Of a DNA stretch of 64,000 nucleotides, positions 59,853-64,000 are shown one piece after another (within the stretch, counting starts at the first letter, position 1; every line of letters starts with the position of its first letter). The stretch is taken from the NCBI GenBank assembly GCA_004794785.1, contig SJOL01008778.1, forward strand, positions 124,513-188,512. Direction: 5' to 3'. The DNA comes from Opisthorchis felineus. Its lineage: Eukaryota; Platyhelminthes; Trematoda; Opisthorchiida; Opisthorchiidae. The notes under the pieces are model-generated. The model saw nothing but the letters and a program-made list of their open reading frames with translations. It did no database searches and had not been told where the DNA came from. The translations under genes and the position numbers were made by a program.

Positions 59853-62257
59853 CTGACAAATGAAAAGAGCGATTAAAACCATTAGATCAACCTTACCTTC
59901 CGGTATGCAATCTCAAATAATTTCAGAGAAGCCTGTTGTAGCTCATTTGTGGCTGCTCGTATGGTATCGGCTGTCTCATTTTCCTTGTTGCTGAGCCGCT
60001 GTCGCAACTCCTGGATTTGTGTCCCCAGCTTCTCGCGCTATAATGAAGGTAGTAAAAATGGAAGTCAATCCAGGTAAAAGAACACTTCTCAAACGACAAC
60101 GCTGTTGGTACGAAAGCAACTACAAAGAAACGAAAAAAACTGCCAAAAGTCCAAAATGACAGAAGGCAAGCGTATCGAGTAGATCTGGCAGGTTGGATGG
60201 GAAAAGATCTCGAAAACAAGCCAGATATAACCGCGCATACGCATGATTCAGATCTTAATGTCATAGGTAAAGTAATGCCAGGTTGGTTATGCTATTCCTA
60301 ACGTTTCTGGACCATCATTTAAATGCTTATCAGCGTCGTTATAAATGCCACAGAACAATCTAGGCAAACCGGAACACAAATATTTCTCTCCATCTTTGAG
60401 AAGCTCATCAGGACCAGCAACCCGACGGCGAATCAGGGGAGGAAGACGTATTATTACTTCAGAAACTGAAGCAGGTCCAAACTCTCAAACCACAGCGCAA
60501 AATTAGCGGGTCGACTGTGAAATATAAGCACAGGAACAGAGGACCAACTACACTGTTGTTGAAAATATTTCGCCCAGCGATCTAGACACTGGCTATTATA
60601 TACTAGGATTCCAACACTCTTTGACCAGCTAAATTACAAGAGGACATTTGCGAATCAACTTTCCTCCATTTCCAACCACAATTTTCTCTCCCATTCCTTG
60701 GACTTTCTAGTTCCGCCACGCCTCTCTGTCCTTACACAGGCTAAATGGGAGCTACTGTTTGATCTAGCCGAACCGTCTGAGGGGGCAGAGCGCTTTGCAC
60801 CCACGGGTGGTAGTGACCGTTCAAACCCAGTGGTTTCCGTGTACGCCCTAGAAGAACTACAAGCAGAGTTTCCGGTGACACGTATAAACGTGGTTATATC
60901 TCATTCTATCTCTGGTCAGTGTTCTCCGAGTATTGAATTGCATAGTAGACTCACAAGCATTTTCTACTGCTAAATGGGAGCTCGTTTCTGGACGTGATCT
61001 GTGCATTCCGAAATGATCAGCAATCAGGGAACCAACCGCGCCATCGGTAGCTGACAGCCATCTGTTCAGGTTGAATCCAAAACTATTCAAACATCAGGGG
61101 AACACTAGGCAATACCAGGGCCTCTAGACTGCTGGAACAACTGATCAGTACAAAGTACACAGTCAAGGCGCCCCTCCGATGGACTGAAGAGTCCTACCTC
61201 TGCACTCAAGTTTCTTACTATTATGGTTGCGATAGTGAATATGGTAAGTAACCAATTTATCAGCTACAAAACATGTACCATAGCACACTGGTTCAAGCTG
61301 CTACAGTTTCAATCACCGGAAAGTGGGAGAGTGTGGGTCGTACAGCCAAACACTGGATGCGATGGCATGCTTGGTTAGTTCGGGAACTGGGTAGCTACGC
61401 ATTGGGAGTTGCACTCAGCCGCTTGTTGACCAATTCGCCCAAGGCTCTTTCTGTTCAAGAGTGCAACGAAAACAGGAGAAACTCGAATAGCAGACACAAA
61501 GCGAACTCTCAATACCAAATTCACCCGCGATAGCCGCTGATGTTAACCTAGGTGGAACCACCAGAAATGGACATAAACTTACACAGAACCCAGTTCGGGT
61601 TAATGGTGTTTCTACATAGCTGTCCTCAAGCTAAACCTCAAATTTCCTAACCAGTACATCCCAAAACACCTTCGCTGCTACTGCAAGCAGTATAAACTAC
61701 CGCCTCTATCGTCTGGCTGTTTCTTGCTCCCCCATAATAGCTGACTGAAGAATAGCTTAGCATGTTATGGATTTCGGAGTTCACAAAATTCAAAACACTT
61801 GCCGAAATAAAGCAACATTGCTTCTAAGATGCAGCCTGGGTTGCGACCACTGAAACGGTTTAATATGCCTACCAGATACCATGGTGAGTCACCGAAGATT
61901 GTGAGAGCACGTTAAGATCAAAATACCCAGCAATGGGAAGGATTCACTTACTTCGTCGGCAGGCAGTTGGTCTTTGTATTCATTTATCTTAGCCTCAGTA
62001 TCGTGAACGACACCTTCAGCCTGGTTAATAGCTTCAACCAGATCCCGTCTCCTTTTGTCCGTCTCCGCGTACTGTTCCGCATTTCGCACCATGTTCTCTA
62101 TTTCGTCTTTACTCAGACCACCGCTGGAACGAATGACGATCTGTTGTTCTTTTCCAGTGCCTTTATCGCGGGCCGAGACATTTACGATTCCATTTGCATC
62201 TATGTCGAATGTAACCTCGATCTGCGGAACGCCTCGAGGAGCGGGAGGAATTCCAAC
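59781..62257 (-). CDS. HSPA9: Mitochondrial HSP70 (mortalin), C-terminal 172 residues, 3 exons
   Basis: The ATP-driven chaperone of the mitochondrial matrix; in the import motor it pulls preproteins through TIM23 and folds them. Exons at 61952-62257, 59897-60037 and 59781-59852 join in phase. The first gives the end of the substrate-binding beta-sandwich ([20 protein letters not shown]) and the start of the helical lid ([20 protein letters not shown]). The second gives the distal lid ([17 protein letters not shown]), the third a Ser/Gln-rich tail. The [12 protein letters not shown] and [19 protein letters not shown] words are typical of the mitochondrial/DnaK branch rather than cytosolic HSP70. 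Introns are 1914 and 44 bp. The ATPase domain and presequence lie beyond 64000. No stop or frameshift, so it appears functional. RTE fragments occupy both the long intron and the sequence upstream. Confidence 0.95.
59897..60037 (-). CDS. HSPA9: mtHSP70 exon, distal lid helices
   Basis: 141 bp, phase 0, 47 codons from [15 protein letters not shown] to [12 protein letters not shown]. It continues the family alignment directly after QLPADE with no residue missing. Confidence 0.95.
60300..60970 (-). mobile_element. RTE-like fragment in an mtHSP70 intron
   Basis: The minus strand reads [11 protein letters not shown] (about 60740), [18 protein letters not shown] (60590-60537), [16 protein letters not shown] (60515-60465) and [20 protein letters not shown] (60425-60365). 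These are the same linker and early RT segments as at 12450-12890, with related DNA words. Frameshifted and truncated at both ends. It lies in the 1914-bp intron in the gene's own orientation. Confidence 0.8.
60971..61951. other. HSPA9: Rest of the long mtHSP70 intron
   Basis: Intron sequence above the RTE fragment, up to the splice donor next to 61952. Frames such as 61273-61533 plus have no recognisable motif. Confidence 0.6.
61952..62257 (-). CDS. HSPA9: mtHSP70 exon, end of substrate-binding domain and lid start
   Basis: 306 bp, phase 0 at both ends, 102 codons from VGIPPAPRG to DQLPADE. The acceptor is TTTGCTTTGCAG and the donor GAA|GTAAGT. Confidence 0.96.
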
Positions 62258-63567
62258 CTGCAAAGCAAAAGGTTTAACATGCGAGTTGGAAGGTAACTGA
62301 CAATAGTGCATGCACGATATGAGATAGCACGTGCGCCGACTACTCAGAAGTAGCTTGGACAGGTTGCGATGACATCAAAGTGCACTCCCATACAACAATG
62401 TTGACCTGCTGTGCCTCGCTATTTTGCCAGCAAATTGCGAGCGACTTGAGACCCGAGAATTCAGGTGGGTTGGCTCTTAGTTTTCCTTTGGCAGCTTGTT
62501 TTTTGAAGATCAAATCCCTGTCCTGATGTGCAACAGCTTCGTGTCGAAAAAGCAACGAGCAGAGCTACTTGGAAAAGCTAGACGATGGGATAAAATTCCG
62601 CGAAGTCAAAAAGTATTGCACGAATTGTATTGAATGTGAACATCGTTTGGACCAGCATACGAGTATATGTAAGATCAAAAGGTTATCAATTCGCCAAACA
62701 TGCGTGCCCACGGATTAATCCATCATCGTAACCGGTTCTAAAATAATTTGGATTTATAAGTCCGGTTACACAACGAACACCCGCCCGGTTTTATTTTGGG
62801 GCATTTTATCCAGTGATGTTTCCCATTTTCCCACAAATAAACGAACATCGCACCATAAACACGCCTTTATCGAACGATTGTTTCGGTTTTCCCCAAAAAT
62901 CATGTAAAAGAAATGAAACTCCTTACGAAAGTGCTTCTTTCGAAACCTAATGCACCAAAGCCTGTTGGTTAGCACTCGATTAAGCAGGCCATACATCCAC
63001 CCCAAGTATTTCAACCATTTCGGGTGGGAAATCGGCCGAGCAAGTGACAACCGGCTATGCAGTGACAGAACAACATCCACGGCCCTTCTAGATCGACATT
63101 CCGTTCGGTTGTGGTAGGTTTTTCAGCTAAGCTGAGATAGCCTTATTAGACTCGTTCTTTCCATTAGCTATAGTGACCGCCTTATTTTCCAAAGGGAAAC
63201 CTAGTTGTTATCATTAGTTGTCCGATTGTAATCTTCAACCAAGAGCGTTAACTGTTTATAGTCGTACACGGGAGAAACCAGTAGTCAGTGTCCTTTCTCG
63301 GGTTGCAAATACACAAATTCGATCAACGTCAGCGTTTCATCATCATCATCATCATTATCAGCTGTAAGAACCGCGTACTTGTCGTACAGTGGTTCTAGCT
63401 GCCACAGTTTCGTTCACTGATGATTTGGGGAGGTGGGGTGTGTAGCTGCGCATTGGAGGCGGTAGCTGATAAAACGGTGCGTAAATACAGCACTGTCAGT
63501 GGACTGTCAAGTGGGGGGATTGGGAAGGGAGCTATGCATTGAAGGCAATAGCTTGGATGCACGAGCG
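62258..63567. other. HSPA9: mtHSP70 intron or upstream sequence
   Basis: No exon encoding the family's preceding region (the QVFSTAADGQTQV segment) was found, so this should be an intron running past the window edge. A 104-codon minus frame (62766-63080) shows no family motif. Confidence 0.6.
63338..63360. repeat. (ATC)n microsatellite
   Basis: About seven ATC units followed by ATTATC. Confidence 0.95.
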
Positions 63568-64000
63568 CTATTGAAGGCACGACTGGGTCACGTCTGACAA
63601 TGTCTCTAACCATTTATATGGCCCGTCTCGGGGTTCCCATCCAGGGAGACGGCAATGACCAGCGCAACCGAGTTTGCTGGTAATGGCTTTTATACTTCGC
63701 TGCCAAGTCATTGTTTGACCTCCCCTGGTTCGTTTCCACCCTCCACGTGGTTGTGCGAAAAGAACCCCTCGAGGAAGTCCGTCGACTGGTATACGGAGCA
63801 CGCGACCAAGCCAGCGCAACCTATGCAGTGTAATCAGTTCATCTATCAAGGGTGAGTTGCTTCTTCCGAATACCATTCGACGTACTTCAGCATTGCTTAT
63901 CCGGTGTTCCCACCAGACTCGGGCGATACTCCGAAGACATCGATGATCAAACACTGAAAGTCTTTTGACGTCCTCGGCGCGTAACGGCCAGGTTTCTGAT
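63568..64000 (-). mobile_element. RTE-like element 3' coding end
   Basis: A clean minus-strand frame that continues off the window edge: ETWPLRAEDVKRLSVFDHRC, LRSIARVWWEHRISNAEVRR, LHRLRWLGRVLRIP, GGWKRTRGGQTMTWQRSIKA and HCRLPGWEPRDGPYKWLETL. This is the conserved C-terminal part of trematode RTE-like polyproteins, after the RT domain. Open for at least 144 codons, so it is the youngest-looking retroelement fragment here. It stops after QSCLQ; the family usually continues a little further, so the end may be mutated. Same orientation as, and probably inside an intron of, mtHSP70. Confidence 0.9.

Noticed and set aside
63338..63360. ATC repeat as part of a CRISPR-like or regulatory array
   Set aside because: It is an ordinary trinucleotide microsatellite without spacers.

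Overview
The window is eukaryotic and looks like a digenean flatworm, most likely an opisthorchiid liver fluke (Clonorchis/Opisthorchis type). Four things point that way: spliced genes mixing introns of about 40-50 bp with introns of 1-2 kb; base composition close to balanced; a dense layer of decayed non-LTR retroelements; and a tRNA-derived SINE whose translation has the '[10 protein letters not shown]' flavour I associate with fluke genomes. The species assignment is inference. There is no bacterial operon structure, CRISPR array or plasmid feature.

Two genes can be identified, both on the minus strand and both cut by a window edge. At the left end (692-5763) is the middle of an NDRG-family gene (N-myc downstream-regulated, alpha/beta-hydrolase fold without the catalytic serine). 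It consists of eight small exons whose splice phases join into about 209 residues; its first and last exons are not found. At the right end (59711-62257) is the 3' end of a mitochondrial HSP70 (mortalin/HSPA9) gene: three exons, a stop codon and a polyadenylation signal, encoding the C-terminal 172 residues. Its 5' exons lie beyond position 64000. A third, unidentified gene may end near 32 kb: two exons around a 51-bp intron plus an AATAAA, minus strand.

Nearly everything else that can be recognised between 8.5 kb and 58 kb is mobile-element debris. From left to right: a SINE copy and an inverted pair of a repeat called R1 here (8.5-9.3 kb); an RTE-like non-LTR element on the minus strand with linker, reverse transcriptase and C-terminal region but no catalytic box (11.0-13.1 kb); an (ATT)n-tailed 3' end (19.8 kb); a CR1/jockey-like reverse transcriptase remnant (21.8-22.7 kb); a tRNA-like minus-strand sequence (34.7 kb); two successive (ATT)n tails (37.4-37.7 kb); a Penelope-like element with RT motifs and a GIY-YIG domain, interrupted by a 393-bp insertion with a 7-bp target duplication (38.2-40.7 kb); further R1 copies (46.1 and 48.3 kb); a degenerate minisatellite (47.2-50.3 kb); a head-to-head inverted pair of the Penelope-like 3' tail (50.8-51.0 kb); three more SINE copies (53.2, 57.4, 58.2 kb); and the endonuclease half of a second RTE element (56.6-57.25 kb). 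Two RTE fragments also sit in mtHSP70 introns, in the gene's own orientation.

The remaining stretches (6-8.5, 13-19.8, 23-31.9, 40.7-46.1, 51-53.2, 53.4-56.3 and 58.3-59.7 kb) hold only short open frames of a length expected by chance; a few less certain ones are listed with low confidence. No intact transposon and no clearly new enzymatic system was found. The best leads are the Penelope-like element with its nested insertion, the inverted Penelope tails, the unidentified gene end at 32 kb and the very short introns.
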